Origin: Betaproteobacteria bacterium UBA2293
GTDB taxonomy: Bacteria; Pseudomonadota; Gammaproteobacteria; Burkholderiales; Rhodocyclaceae
Direction of reading: 5' to 3'
Assembly (NCBI GenBank): GCA_002345845.1
Contig: DDWF01000252.1
Span: 16,385-80,384, forward strand
DNA: 64,000 nucleotides
Below the pieces are notes generated by a model. That model had not been told where the DNA came from, searched no databases, and was given only the letters and a program-made list of their open reading frames with translations. Below are positions 1 to 7,864 of the stretch, piece after piece; position 1 is the stretch's first letter, and each line of letters starts with the position of its first letter. The position numbers and the translations under genes were made by a program.

Positions 1-1
1 C

Positions 2-55
2 CGCGAAGCTGCCCAGGCGGCCAGCGACAAGAGCAAGGCGCAGCGCAGCGTTTGA
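2..55 (+). CDS. C-terminal end of an unidentified upstream gene (partial)
   Basis: An open frame enters from the left edge and stops at TGA 53-55, leaving 17 readable codons. The tail is rich in Ala, Lys, Gln and Ser, as in a disordered C-terminus. It ends 55 bp before the BadH-like gene on the same strand, so it may be the preceding gene of the same operon. Too little is present to name a family. Confidence 0.4.
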   Translation, partial: REAAQAASDKSKAQRSV

Positions 56-110
56 TCCGGTTTTTTCGCATCGCAATTACTACTGACTTGAACACTAAAG
101 GAGACTCCAA

Positions 111-878
111 GTGAAGGGATTGAAAGACAAAGTAGCGCTCGTGACCGGTGCCGCCAGCGGCATTGGCCTGGCCATCGCCAAGCGCCTGGCCGAAGAAGGC
201 ATGGCGGTCGGCATTCTCGACATCAATGGCGACGCCGCTGCCAGTGCCGCGGCCGAGATTCGTGCGGCCGGCGGCCGTGCCGATGCCGAAGCCTGTGACA
301 TCACCAGTCCGGATGCGGTCAAGGCCGCTGTGGCTTCGATCGAAGGCAAGCTCGGTCCGACCTGGGCGCTGGTCAACAACGCCGGCTGGGATACCCCGAT
401 GCCTTTCCTAAAGACGACGCCGGATTTCTGGGAGAAAATCATCGCCATCAATTATTTCGGCCCGCTCAACATGACGCATGCCGTGGCCAGTGGTATGGCC
501 CAGCGCGGCGGCGGCCGGATCATCTTCATCGCGTCCGATGCCGGCCGTGTCGGTTCTTCCGGCGAAGTCGTCTATTCCGGTTGCAAGGGCGCCACCATTG
601 CCTTTGCCAAGGCCTTCGCCCGTGAAGTGGCGCGCAAGAACGTGCTGCTCAACTGCGTTTGCCCGGGGCCGACCAATACCCCAGCCATGGATGCCTTCGT
701 CGGCACCGGTGATGAAGGCCAGAAGATTCGCGACGCCATGGTGCGTGGCGTGCCGCTCGGCCGCATCGGCGAGCCGGATGACTATCCGGGCCTGGTCGCC
801 TTCCTGGCCAGCGACGACGCTTCCTTCATGACCGGCCAGACGATCAGCGTCTCCGGCGGCCTGACGATGCACGGCTAA
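111..878 (+). CDS. badH: Short-chain dehydrogenase, BadH-like (2-hydroxycyclohexanecarboxyl-CoA dehydrogenase)
   Basis: This is a 255-residue classical SDR. The N-terminal Rossmann motif TGAASGIG begins near residue 12, NNAG is near residue 88, and the catalytic Ser and YSGCK (Tyr/Lys) lie near residues 143-160. A purine-rich AAGGAG sits just upstream of the GTG start. SDRs of this type oxidise a ring hydroxyl with NAD+. The following gene resembles BadI, the hydrolase that opens the ketone product, and this pairing supports BadH over a generic 3-oxoacyl-ACP reductase. The substrate (cyclohexanecarboxyl-CoA family or a related alicyclic or monoterpene acid) is inferred from context only. Confidence 0.72.
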   Translation: MKGLKDKVALVTGAASGIGLAIAKRLAEEGMAVGILDINGDAAASAAAEIRAAGGRADAEACDITSPDAVKAAVASIEGKLGPTWALVNNAGWDTPMPFLKTTPDFWEKIIAINYFGPLNMTHAVASGMAQRGGGRIIFIASDAGRVGSSGEVVYSGCKGATIAFAKAFAREVARKNVLLNCVCPGPTNTPAMDAFVGTGDEGQKIRDAMVRGVPLGRIGEPDDYPGLVAFLASDDASFMTGQTISVSGGLTMHG

Positions 879-932
879 GCGCCTGCTGCCGTCACGCTCC
901 ATTACCCAAATCCATCAAGAAACGAGGAAATC

Positions 933-1727
933 ATGTCCACGACTTTCAAAGACATTCTGTATGAAGTTGGCGCTAACGCCGTCCGCATCACCATCAATCG
1001 TCCGGAGGTTTTTAATGCCTTCCGTACGCAGACCGTCGAAGAGCTGATCCAGGCCTTCCGCATGGCCGACGAAGAGAAGTCGGTCAATACCGTGATCTTC
1101 GGTGGCGCCGGCGACAAGGCGTTCTGTACCGGTGGCGATCAGAAGGTGCACCTGTCCGAGGATGGCCTCTATGGTCCGCGCGGCATGGTCGGCCTGCCGA
1201 TCGAGGAACTGCAGTCCGCCATCCGCGACTGCCGCAAGGTGGTCATCGCCCGCGTTCAGGGCTTCGCCATCGGCGGCGGCAATGTCTTCGCCACCATCTG
1301 CGATCTGACCCTCGCTTCCGAGAAGGCCCAGTTCGGCCAGGTCGGCCCGAAGGTCGGCTCGGTCGATCCGGGCTTCGGTACTGCTTATCTGGCGCGCATC
1401 ATCGGTGAAAAGCGTGCCCGCGAAGTCTGGTTCCTGTGCGAGCGTATTCCGGCGCAAAAAGCCTACGAATGGGGTCTGGTCAACAAGGTTGTTGCCCATG
1501 ATCTGCTCGATGAAGAATGCGAAGCCTGGGCCGCCAAGATCAATGTCATGAGCCCGACCGCCCTGGCCATCGCCAAGCGTTCCTTCAATGCCGACAGCGA
1601 GAACATCCGCGGCATCAGCTTCATGGGTGTGGCCGCCGTCAAGGGCTACTACCAGAGCGAAGAATCGAAGGAAGGCGTGCGTGCCTTCAACGAGAAGCGC
1701 CCGGCCGACTTCAAAAAGTACGCTTAA
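933..1727 (+). CDS. badI: Crotonase-fold hydrolase, BadI-like (2-ketocyclohexanecarboxyl-CoA hydrolase)
   Basis: This 264-residue crotonase superfamily protein has an oxyanion-hole segment GFAIGGGN near residue 111 and a VGPKVGSVDPGFG stretch near residue 141, which resembles the MenB/BadI branch rather than ordinary enoyl-CoA hydratases. BadI cleaves the six-membered ring of 2-ketocyclohexanecarboxyl-CoA to pimelyl-CoA. The length matches BadI (about 260) and not the roughly 375-residue 6-oxocyclohexene-carbonyl-CoA hydrolases of the benzoyl-CoA pathway. AACGAGGAAATC before the ATG is a good ribosome-binding site. The gap to the BadH-like gene is 54 bp, consistent with one operon. Confidence 0.75.
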   Translation: MSTTFKDILYEVGANAVRITINRPEVFNAFRTQTVEELIQAFRMADEEKSVNTVIFGGAGDKAFCTGGDQKVHLSEDGLYGPRGMVGLPIEELQSAIRDCRKVVIARVQGFAIGGGNVFATICDLTLASEKAQFGQVGPKVGSVDPGFGTAYLARIIGEKRAREVWFLCERIPAQKAYEWGLVNKVVAHDLLDEECEAWAAKINVMSPTALAIAKRSFNADSENIRGISFMGVAAVKGYYQSEESKEGVRAFNEKRPADFKKYA

Positions 1728-1758
1728 CCCCACAGACCTACCGCTTGCATTGGCTACC

Positions 1759-3381
1759 ATGGATCAAAATATCAAGAGCGAGATCACCGAGGACGGCATC
1801 CTGATTGCGAGGATCGATATGCCGGGCCGTTCGATGAACGTCTTTTCGCTGGACATGATGGATTCGCTCGAAAGGCTTCTCGATCATGTCGATGGGAACC
1901 CCTCGCTGCGAGCGGTGGTGCTGACCTCGGCCAAGCAGGCTTTTCTGGCCGGGGCGGATCTGGACATGATCCGCATGTTTACCGAACGGGCACGCACCGA
2001 CAGCCACGAGCAACTGCATAACCTCTGCGGTCGCCTGGGGCGTCTGTTCCGCCGTCTGGAGAAAAGCCGCAAACCTTATGTCGTGGCGATCAACGGGCTG
2101 GCACTCGGCGGCGGGCTGGAAGTCAGCCTTGCCTGCCATGCCCGCGTCGTCGCCGACGACAAGGGTGTCCTGCTCGGTCTGCCGGAAATAAAGCTGGGCC
2201 TGCTGCCAGGTGCCGGCGGTACCCAGCGCCTGCCGCGGATGATCGGTACCCGACTTGGTCTGCAGTTGCTGCTCAGCGGCGACCCGCTGACGCCGCGCAA
2301 GGCCCACGAGTACGGTGTCGTCGACCTGGTTGTCCCGCCCGCTGAACTGCTCGATGCCGCACTACGAATCGCCCGCGACATGGGCAGCAAGCTGGCTCTT
2401 TGGGATCGACCGGGCGCAACTTTCAACAGCGGTCCATTTGATTTCACCGCTGCCGATGCCCATCAGCAGATTGCCGATGTCCTCGGGATCAGCGATGAAT
2501 TGCTGGCGAACTACCCGGCATACAGGACGATCATGGATTGCGTGGTTGGCGGCTGGCACATGCAGATGGACGAGGCCTGCCATTGGGAAATGGACAACTT
2601 CGTCCGGCTGATTCAGGATCCCGTTGCCGGTAACATGGTCCGCACGCTTTTCCTCAACCGCCAACGTGCCGCCAAGCTGGTACCGAAAGTGCTGGAGCCG
2701 CGGGTGACGCGGGTCGCTGTCGTCGGTGAAGGCGGGGAAGCCATCCAGGCTCTGCTGGTGGCAGGCAAGGCAACACTGATCGCGCCCGCGGAACTGGGGG
2801 AACGGGATATCGCCTTGCTGATGCCTGGCGCACGTTCTGAGCGGGGTATCCGCCTTGCTTGGATGGATGTCTCGGCCAACGCCGAGACGGTTGTCGACGA
2901 CCATAATGGCGGGGCTGCAGTTTGCCTGTCTGAAGCGACGAGTCACGGGCGTTCGCTCGAACTCGTACTGTCTAGCCCCGACCCTCTGGCGCACGATGCC
3001 GGAATCCTGCTGGGACGCTGGTTGCGGGCAACGGTCGTGCCTACGATGGGGAAGCACTCGCTGCTGGTCAGCCTGCGAGATGCGCAAGCCCGGGCGCGCC
3101 AACTTCAATGTTCGGTAGAGGATGAATTGCTCGCTGTTGCGCTTGTCGCCCAGAAGGTTTGGAGCGAGGGTGGCGTCGATGATGTCGATCTGGCTGATGT
3201 TGCCGCTGTCATCGGTGGCCTGCATCCGGCATACACGGGCGGCCCGTTCAATTACCTCAGGCAGATCGGTCTGGCACCTCTGTCGTCACGCCTGGCAACC
3301 GCCTCTGATGATTTTCGTCAGTCGTTTGCCGTTCCGGAGTTCCAGCCTGCGCTGCTTGAGCGCTTGCTGAAGAAGGTATAG
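1759..3381 (+). CDS. Enoyl-CoA hydratase fused to a degenerate 3-hydroxyacyl-CoA dehydrogenase-like half
   Basis: The protein has 540 residues. Positions about 1-200 form a crotonase domain with AGADL, an oxyanion segment NGLALGGGLE and a second conserved Glu in GLPEIKLG, so both hydratase glutamates appear present. The rest resembles the FadB/FadJ dehydrogenase half: a beta strand RVAVVGEGG sits where the Rossmann GxGxxG belongs, and a C-terminal segment has HPAYTGGPF. Bifunctional FadB/FadJ proteins are usually about 700-730 residues, so this one is short and its NAD motif looks broken. I start it at ATG 1759, 31 bp after the BadI-like stop; frame-compatible upstream ATGs would lie inside that gene. 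It likely hydrates enoyl-CoA intermediates of alicyclic acid oxidation. Confidence 0.7.
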   Translation: MDQNIKSEITEDGILIARIDMPGRSMNVFSLDMMDSLERLLDHVDGNPSLRAVVLTSAKQAFLAGADLDMIRMFTERARTDSHEQLHNLCGRLGRLFRRLEKSRKPYVVAINGLALGGGLEVSLACHARVVADDKGVLLGLPEIKLGLLPGAGGTQRLPRMIGTRLGLQLLLSGDPLTPRKAHEYGVVDLVVPPAELLDAALRIARDMGSKLALWDRPGATFNSGPFDFTAADAHQQIADVLGISDELLANYPAYRTIMDCVVGGWHMQMDEACHWEMDNFVRLIQDPVAGNMVRTLFLNRQRAAKLVPKVLEPRVTRVAVVGEGGEAIQALLVAGKATLIAPAELGERDIALLMPGARSERGIRLAWMDVSANAETVVDDHNGGAAVCLSEATSHGRSLELVLSSPDPLAHDAGILLGRWLRATVVPTMGKHSLLVSLRDAQARARQLQCSVEDELLAVALVAQKVWSEGGVDDVDLADVAAVIGGLHPAYTGGPFNYLRQIGLAPLSSRLATASDDFRQSFAVPEFQPALLERLLKKV

Positions 3382-3383
3382 CC

Positions 3384-3803
3384 ATGAGCACCGACCGCCG
3401 ACATGTCGGTTTCACCTTGCCTAGATTTACCGTGACTATCGAGCCCGAGCGTCTGGCGCGCTTTGCTGACGCAATCGGCGAATCAAGTACCGGCGTGATA
3501 GCGCCGCCAACCTTGCTCAAGGTCATCGAGGGGGAGGGTGCAAGTTCTCGTCGCATTCTCGATGAATTGGGCGTCGATCTGCGCCGTGTGCTGCATGCCG
3601 AGCAGCAGTTCGAGTACTTCACGCCGATGGGCGTGGGTGACAGTGTCTCGGTCGAGCGCAAGGTTGTCGACATCTACGAGAAGAAAGGCGGCGAAATGGA
3701 ATTCATCGTTATCGAAACCAGTTTTTTTGCTGCCACGGGCGAGCGTGTCGCCATCTCGCGGCAGATCGTTCTGGTCCGTCATCCAAAGAAACGCGAGCAA
3801 TGA
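3384..3803 (+). CDS. MaoC-like N-terminal hotdog domain protein
   Basis: This 139-residue single hotdog domain resembles the N-terminal (non-catalytic) half of two-subunit MaoC enoyl-CoA hydratases: APPTLLK near residue 35, a LHAEQQFEYF strand near residue 70, then a VGDSVSVERKV strand. It starts two bases after the stop of the preceding gene and ends one base before the second MaoC gene. The two probably form a heteromeric R-specific hydratase, as actinobacterial and some proteobacterial MaoC pairs do. The substrate is unknown. Confidence 0.72.
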   Translation: MSTDRRHVGFTLPRFTVTIEPERLARFADAIGESSTGVIAPPTLLKVIEGEGASSRRILDELGVDLRRVLHAEQQFEYFTPMGVGDSVSVERKVVDIYEKKGGEMEFIVIETSFFAATGERVAISRQIVLVRHPKKREQ

Positions 3804-3804
3804 C

Positions 3805-4209
3805 ATGTTGACTGATCTGCTGAGCGCCGAACCAGGGAGCCTTGTTGCCCAGTTTTCTCCGTTGCCGAGCACGGCAGAAGATTTGGTTCGCTATGCGCGA
3901 GCTTCAGGCGATACGAACCCGCTACATCTCGACCTAGAATTTGCCCGTCAGGCTGGGTTCGACAATCTGGTCGTACACGGCATGCTGAACATGGCTTTTC
4001 TGGGCCGTCTGTTGACCGATCACTTTTCAGCCGAGCGCATTCGTACCTTCAGTGCGCGATTCGAGGGGGTTGTGCTCGTCGGTCAACGGGTGAACTATCG
4101 GGCCGTAGTGGCCGAACGGTTGGGTAATGGCATCCAGCTAATGCTGGAAGGTAGCTTGCTTGACGGGAAGCGAGTGATTTCCGGACAGGCGTTGATCAGC
4201 ACAATCTGA
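3805..4209 (+). CDS. MaoC-like (R)-specific enoyl-CoA hydratase, catalytic hotdog subunit
   Basis: This 134-residue protein carries the hydratase-2 motif: YARASGDTNPLHLD near residue 27, followed by AGF and VHGML. The Asp and His of this motif are the catalytic pair in MaoC hydratases. ATG 3805 follows the stop of the partner subunit by one base, which implies translational coupling. It is the last gene of the plus-strand operon. A perfect 9-bp inverted repeat follows at 4291-4325. Confidence 0.78.
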   Translation: MLTDLLSAEPGSLVAQFSPLPSTAEDLVRYARASGDTNPLHLDLEFARQAGFDNLVVHGMLNMAFLGRLLTDHFSAERIRTFSARFEGVVLVGQRVNYRAVVAERLGNGIQLMLEGSLLDGKRVISGQALISTI

Positions 4210-4290
4210 ATAAGCGAATCACCGATATGTGGCATTGGCGGCCGCTGTTTTTTCCCGAAAATTCCAACCTATCCGGCAACTATTTCTTGG

Positions 4291-4325
4291 TTACCGTGAA
4301 GCGCTCGTACAGCGACTCACGGTAA
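4291..4325. terminator. Inverted repeat between convergent genes, possible bidirectional terminator
   Basis: TTACCGTGA (4291-4299) and TCACGGTAA (4317-4325) form a perfect 9-bp stem with a 17-nt loop, in the gap between the MaoC operon and the convergent MarR gene. There is no strong T-tract, so this may be a weak or Rho-assisted terminator. Confidence 0.4.
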
Positions 4326-4351
4326 TGGCAAAGCATAAATAACAAGCAGGC

Positions 4352-4927
4352 TCAATCCTCGCTGCTGCTAGCCTCGTCGAGCCCCATTGTTGAAAGGGCT
4401 TCCTTGATGCTGGACAGCAGGCGCACCAGTTCGCTGCGATCCTTGTCCGTCAGGTTGGCGAGTATCGTGGCATTGAAGGCTGTTTCTGCAGCTATGAGCT
4501 TCTCTAGGAGCTGATGGGAATTTTTGGTCAGAAAGACGCGTTTGGCGCGCCGGTCAGTGGGCTCCGGGCGTCGTTCAATGAACTCGGTGGCCTCCAGTCG
4601 GTCGAGCAGGGCGCCCAGGCTGGCTTTGCCGACATCGAGCATTTGTGCCAGTTGGGTTTGCACCATACCGTCGTGGCGGGCCAAGTGCGCAATGATCCAC
4701 CACTGGGCACGTGTGACACCAAGGGGTTTGACGATTTCATCGAATGCTTTGCGGCGTAGCCGGGAGACATCGTGAATCAGGTAGCCGAGCTTGATGTCCA
4801 GGCGGTTCTTGGCGTCACGATCAGGCTTGGCAACTTCCGTCTGGCGGCGCTTCTGGGTAGTGGAAGCCTTCGTTCTGGGGGTTGCGGTGGCTGCTTCGGC
4901 AGCCTCGGGATTGGTCGTCAGTGTCAT
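4352..4927 (-). CDS. MarR-family transcriptional regulator (BadR-like by context)
   Basis: The protein has 191 residues. A disordered Thr/Ala/Lys-rich N-terminal tail of about 45 residues precedes a winged-helix MarR domain: QWWIIAHLARHDGMVQTQLAQML, then the recognition helix and wing RLEATEFIERRPEPTDRRAK. MarR proteins usually repress catabolic operons and release DNA on binding an aromatic or acyl-CoA ligand, and BadR of the cyclohexanecarboxylate pathway belongs to this family. It is divergent from the MFS gene, with a candidate palindromic operator at 4984-5003 in the shared promoter region. The extended N-terminus is longer than in typical MarR proteins. Confidence 0.8.
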   Translation of the reverse strand: MTLTTNPEAAEAATATPRTKASTTQKRRQTEVAKPDRDAKNRLDIKLGYLIHDVSRLRRKAFDEIVKPLGVTRAQWWIIAHLARHDGMVQTQLAQMLDVGKASLGALLDRLEATEFIERRPEPTDRRAKRVFLTKNSHQLLEKLIAAETAFNATILANLTDKDRSELVRLLSSIKEALSTMGLDEASSSED

Positions 4928-4983
4928 CTTGATTTCGCTCCTGTCAGGAGAGGATTGATGCGCTCATGTTGCAATGGGCGCTG

Positions 4984-5003
4984 TTAGCTATACAGTAAGC
5001 AAA
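4984..5003. promoter_or_regulatory. Candidate MarR operator in the marR/MFS divergent promoter
   Basis: TTAGCT at 4984-4989 and AGCAAA at 4998-5003 are near-mirror half sites separated by 8 bp. They lie in the AT-rich 122-bp gap between the divergent MarR and MFS genes. An autoregulatory MarR site is expected here. It is proposed from symmetry only. Confidence 0.4.
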
Positions 5004-5049
5004 CGGATTATATGCTTTTTATTCTACTTCTAGGAAGCGAGGGTCTGAT

Positions 5050-6231
5050 TTGTCATTAGAAATGACCGCTGTCGTGAGGCCGAAAAAGGTGTCGCGCATT
5101 GTTGTCTGGATCGTCGGCTTTCTGGCTTTCCTGAACCTGTATCCCATGCAGGCCGTATTGCCGCTGCTGATGACGGAATTTAGTGCCGATGCAGTCCAGG
5201 CCGGGGCGACAGTTGGTGCAACGGTACTGGCCATCGCGCTCCTGTCGCCTTTTGTCGGCGTTTGGTCGGACGCTGTCGGTCGCCGTGGGCTGATCAACGC
5301 GGCACTGTTTGCGCTGACTGTCCTCACCTTCGCCATTTCGCTGTCCACGAGCCTCGACGTTGTGCTCATGATGCGTTTTCTGCAGGGGATGGCGATTCCC
5401 GGGGTGACCGTCGTGCTGACTGCTTATCTGGCTGAGGAGTTCGATGGCGCCGAGGTTTCGCGTCTGATGACCGCCTATATTTCCGGCGGTGTGTTCGGTG
5501 GCTTCAGCGGCCGCTTCGTCGCCGGCTACATGGGCGATTTTTTGGGCTGGCGGGCGGCGTTCATCGTCCTGGGTAGCCTGACGCTGTGCGGCGCGCTGTT
5601 CGTTTGGCGCAGGCTTCCGGCTTCGCGGCGATTCGTCGCCCGGCGTGATGTGTCAGGGATACTGCTGCAGTTCCGCAGGCATGCAGCCAATCGTCAATTG
5701 TTGCTGGTCTGCCTGATCGGCTTCTGCATCTTGTTTTCCCTGGTCGGAGGGCTGACCTATCTGATGCTCTTTCTGTCAAAGGCGCCGTTCTCGCTGTCTC
5801 CGCGCGACCTGGGTAATGTCTTTCTCGTCTATCTGATCGGCGCACTGGTCACGCCGCTGGCCGCCGGTGCGATGACTCGCCTCGGCTTGCGCGCCGTCCT
5901 GCTGCTTGCCTTGGCCGGAGCGGCCGCTGGCCTGCTGCTCACCTTCGTCCCGGAATTGCCGCTGATCGTGTTCGGCCTGACCTTGTTTTCGAGCGGAATA
6001 TTCGTTGCCCAGACGGTGGCCATCCGACGGGTTGCCGAAGTGGTCTGCGAAGGGCGTTCCCTGGCGGCGGGTATTTACGGAACGTACTATTACGCAGGCG
6101 GCGCCGTTGGCACCTGGTTGTGCGGGCTGGCGTATGTGCGGGCCGATTGGCAAGGCAGCGGGGTAGTTGTCCTGACGACTCTGGTCTTGGCGGCAGCGGC
6201 GGGCATCATGGCCTGGCGGCAACCACATTAG
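5050..6231 (+). CDS. Major facilitator superfamily transporter
   Basis: This 393-residue integral membrane protein has about 12 hydrophobic segments and the MFS loop signature between helices 2 and 3, GVWSDAVGRRG near residue 76. A central loop with basic residues (RRLPASRRF) separates the two six-helix halves. It is divergent from the MarR regulator and probably moves the pathway substrate or a toxic intermediate. A TTG start at 5050 with GAGG upstream is taken; ATG 5062 is an alternative. Substrate and direction cannot be read from sequence. Confidence 0.75.
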   Translation: MSLEMTAVVRPKKVSRIVVWIVGFLAFLNLYPMQAVLPLLMTEFSADAVQAGATVGATVLAIALLSPFVGVWSDAVGRRGLINAALFALTVLTFAISLSTSLDVVLMMRFLQGMAIPGVTVVLTAYLAEEFDGAEVSRLMTAYISGGVFGGFSGRFVAGYMGDFLGWRAAFIVLGSLTLCGALFVWRRLPASRRFVARRDVSGILLQFRRHAANRQLLLVCLIGFCILFSLVGGLTYLMLFLSKAPFSLSPRDLGNVFLVYLIGALVTPLAAGAMTRLGLRAVLLLALAGAAAGLLLTFVPELPLIVFGLTLFSSGIFVAQTVAIRRVAEVVCEGRSLAAGIYGTYYYAGGAVGTWLCGLAYVRADWQGSGVVVLTTLVLAAAAGIMAWRQPH

Positions 6232-6236
6232 CTGAG

Positions 6237-6276
6237 CAAAAAAGAGGGCCACCGGCACGCAACATGCGGATGGCCC
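6237..6276 (-). terminator. Rho-independent terminator of the alcohol dehydrogenase gene
   Basis: Read on the minus strand, GGGCCA (6271-6276) pairs with TGGCCC (6246-6251). A further internal GC stem is possible, and the hairpin is followed by TCTTTTTT. It lies about 50 bp beyond the alcohol dehydrogenase stop and just downstream of the convergent MFS stop. Confidence 0.75.
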
Positions 6277-6326
6277 GAGGCTGGAGTGAAGTTGTTCAGT
6301 TCACGCTGGGTCGGCGGCTTTCGTTG

Positions 6327-7451
6327 TCAGAAAACCAGAACCGGCTTGATGGCTTGACCGGTCTCCGCGGCATGCACGGCGTCGTTGATCTTGTCGAACG
6401 GGAACTTGGTCACCAGCCGGTCGAAGGGGAAGCGTCCCTGCTGGTAAAGCTCGATCATCCTGGGAATGAAGGTCTGCGGATTGGCATCGCCTTCGGTAAT
6501 CGGGCGCAAGGTGACACCCTTGACCAGCAGGTCGAGCAGGGTGGCCGGAATCTGGCCATCCGGGGGCGGTACGCCGACCAGACCGACGGTGCCGCCAGGA
6601 GCGGTGACGTTGATGGCCTGGCCCGCTACGGCGGGAATGCCGGTCGCTTCGATGGTGTAAGTGACACCGCCACCACTGTCGGCCTTGATGGCCGCTTCGA
6701 CGTCCGAACCGTCACGCGGGTCGTATACCTTGGTTGCGCCCAATTCGAGTGCCAGTTGGCGGCGCTCGGCATTGGGTTCAACGACGAAGATTTTGGTAAC
6801 GCCGACGGCACGGGCACCGAGCAGGGCGCTGAGACCGACGGCGCCGCCACCGAAGATGGCGATCGAGTCGCCGGATGTCGCTTTCAGCGAATTGATCACG
6901 GCGCCGGCGCCGGTCTGGATGCCACAACCCAGGGGGCCGAGGATTTCCAGCGGTACGGCGTCCGGCACCCGAACCGTATTGACCGCACGGGCAATGGCAT
7001 AGGTGGCAAAGGAAGACTGGCCGAAGAACATGCCGTGGACCGGCTGCCCGTCCTTGGACAAGGGGCTCGATCCGTCAGCCAGACGGATGCCGGCGAAGTT
7101 CATCGGCAGGAACTGGCTGCAGGTCGCCGGCAGATCCTTTTCGCAACTCGGGCAATGGCCGCAAGAGTTGAAGGAGAGCACGACGCGGTCACCCGGCTTG
7201 ACGTTGGTCACCCGGGTGCCGACGGCTTCGACGATACCGGAGCCTTCGTGACCGAGGACGATGGGCATCGGAACCGGGAAACCGTCGCGGCAAACGATGT
7301 CGGTGTGGCAGACACCGACGCCGACCATGCGGACCAGCACCTCGTCTTCACGCGGCGCGGCGACGTCGATTTTTTCAAGGGCGAAAGGCCCGCCAACATT
7401 GCGCACGACAGCGGCTGTGGCGACGGTGGAGCCGGATGTTTGGGTGGTCAT
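6327..7451 (-). CDS. Zinc-dependent aryl/allylic alcohol dehydrogenase (MDR family)
   Basis: This 374-residue medium-chain dehydrogenase has a catalytic-zinc site beginning VCHTD near residue 48 and GHEGSG near residue 68. A structural-zinc lobe with four Cys (CGHCPSCEKDLPATC) lies near residues 97-111. The NAD(P) motif GGGAVG is near residue 201. Sequence style matches benzyl alcohol/geraniol-type dehydrogenases, which oxidise primary alcohols to aldehydes in the cytoplasm. A divergent aldehyde dehydrogenase lies next door, so the pair could convert an alcohol to the acid that enters CoA-dependent degradation. The exact alcohol is unknown. Confidence 0.82.
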   Translation of the reverse strand: MTTQTSGSTVATAAVVRNVGGPFALEKIDVAAPREDEVLVRMVGVGVCHTDIVCRDGFPVPMPIVLGHEGSGIVEAVGTRVTNVKPGDRVVLSFNSCGHCPSCEKDLPATCSQFLPMNFAGIRLADGSSPLSKDGQPVHGMFFGQSSFATYAIARAVNTVRVPDAVPLEILGPLGCGIQTGAGAVINSLKATSGDSIAIFGGGAVGLSALLGARAVGVTKIFVVEPNAERRQLALELGATKVYDPRDGSDVEAAIKADSGGGVTYTIEATGIPAVAGQAINVTAPGGTVGLVGVPPPDGQIPATLLDLLVKGVTLRPITEGDANPQTFIPRMIELYQQGRFPFDRLVTKFPFDKINDAVHAAETGQAIKPVLVF

Positions 7452-7864
7452 GGGTGTCTCCTGATTTGTCCAAGCTTCATTCTGAATAGGCTGGTTTGGT
7501 AATGTACATAAATATTATGCAAGCGTAGCATTGTGGTTTTCGGTTTGCAATCGGGTGCTCCCGGACTTCTCTTTGGTAGGGGAGTCATGTTGCCGGCTAG
7601 TTCCACCAGAAAACTCGGATTTGTTGGTTTGTTGCCGTTCCCGGGCGGTTCGTCAGAATTCCGAAAGGCCATCGATGACAGCGCTTAAGCCAAGGTTAGC
7701 GACATGGAATTTCATCAAGCAGTACTTTGGTACTGTTTTCGCTCCCGCTTGTCCGAGTATGATCGTATTGTGGCATACTTTTAATACAGTGCCGGTATGG
7801 TGCGCCGTCGGTGAGTTGGCGAGGCATCAGGAACAAGAGAAATCTACGCGAGGAGCGATCGTAT
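7452..7864. promoter_or_regulatory. Divergent promoter region between alcohol and aldehyde dehydrogenases
   Basis: These 413 bp contain no convincing gene. Near the alcohol dehydrogenase start is an AT-rich stretch with TATGCAAGCGTA at 7516-7527, which recurs upstream of ETF-QO. A TTTAATACAG stretch near 7780 could serve as a -10 region for the aldehyde dehydrogenase. Confidence 0.45.

Noticed and set aside
6120..7502. Long plus-strand frame opposite the alcohol dehydrogenase
   Set aside because: It is the antisense shadow of a well-supported zinc dehydrogenase; the translation has no domain and a biased composition.
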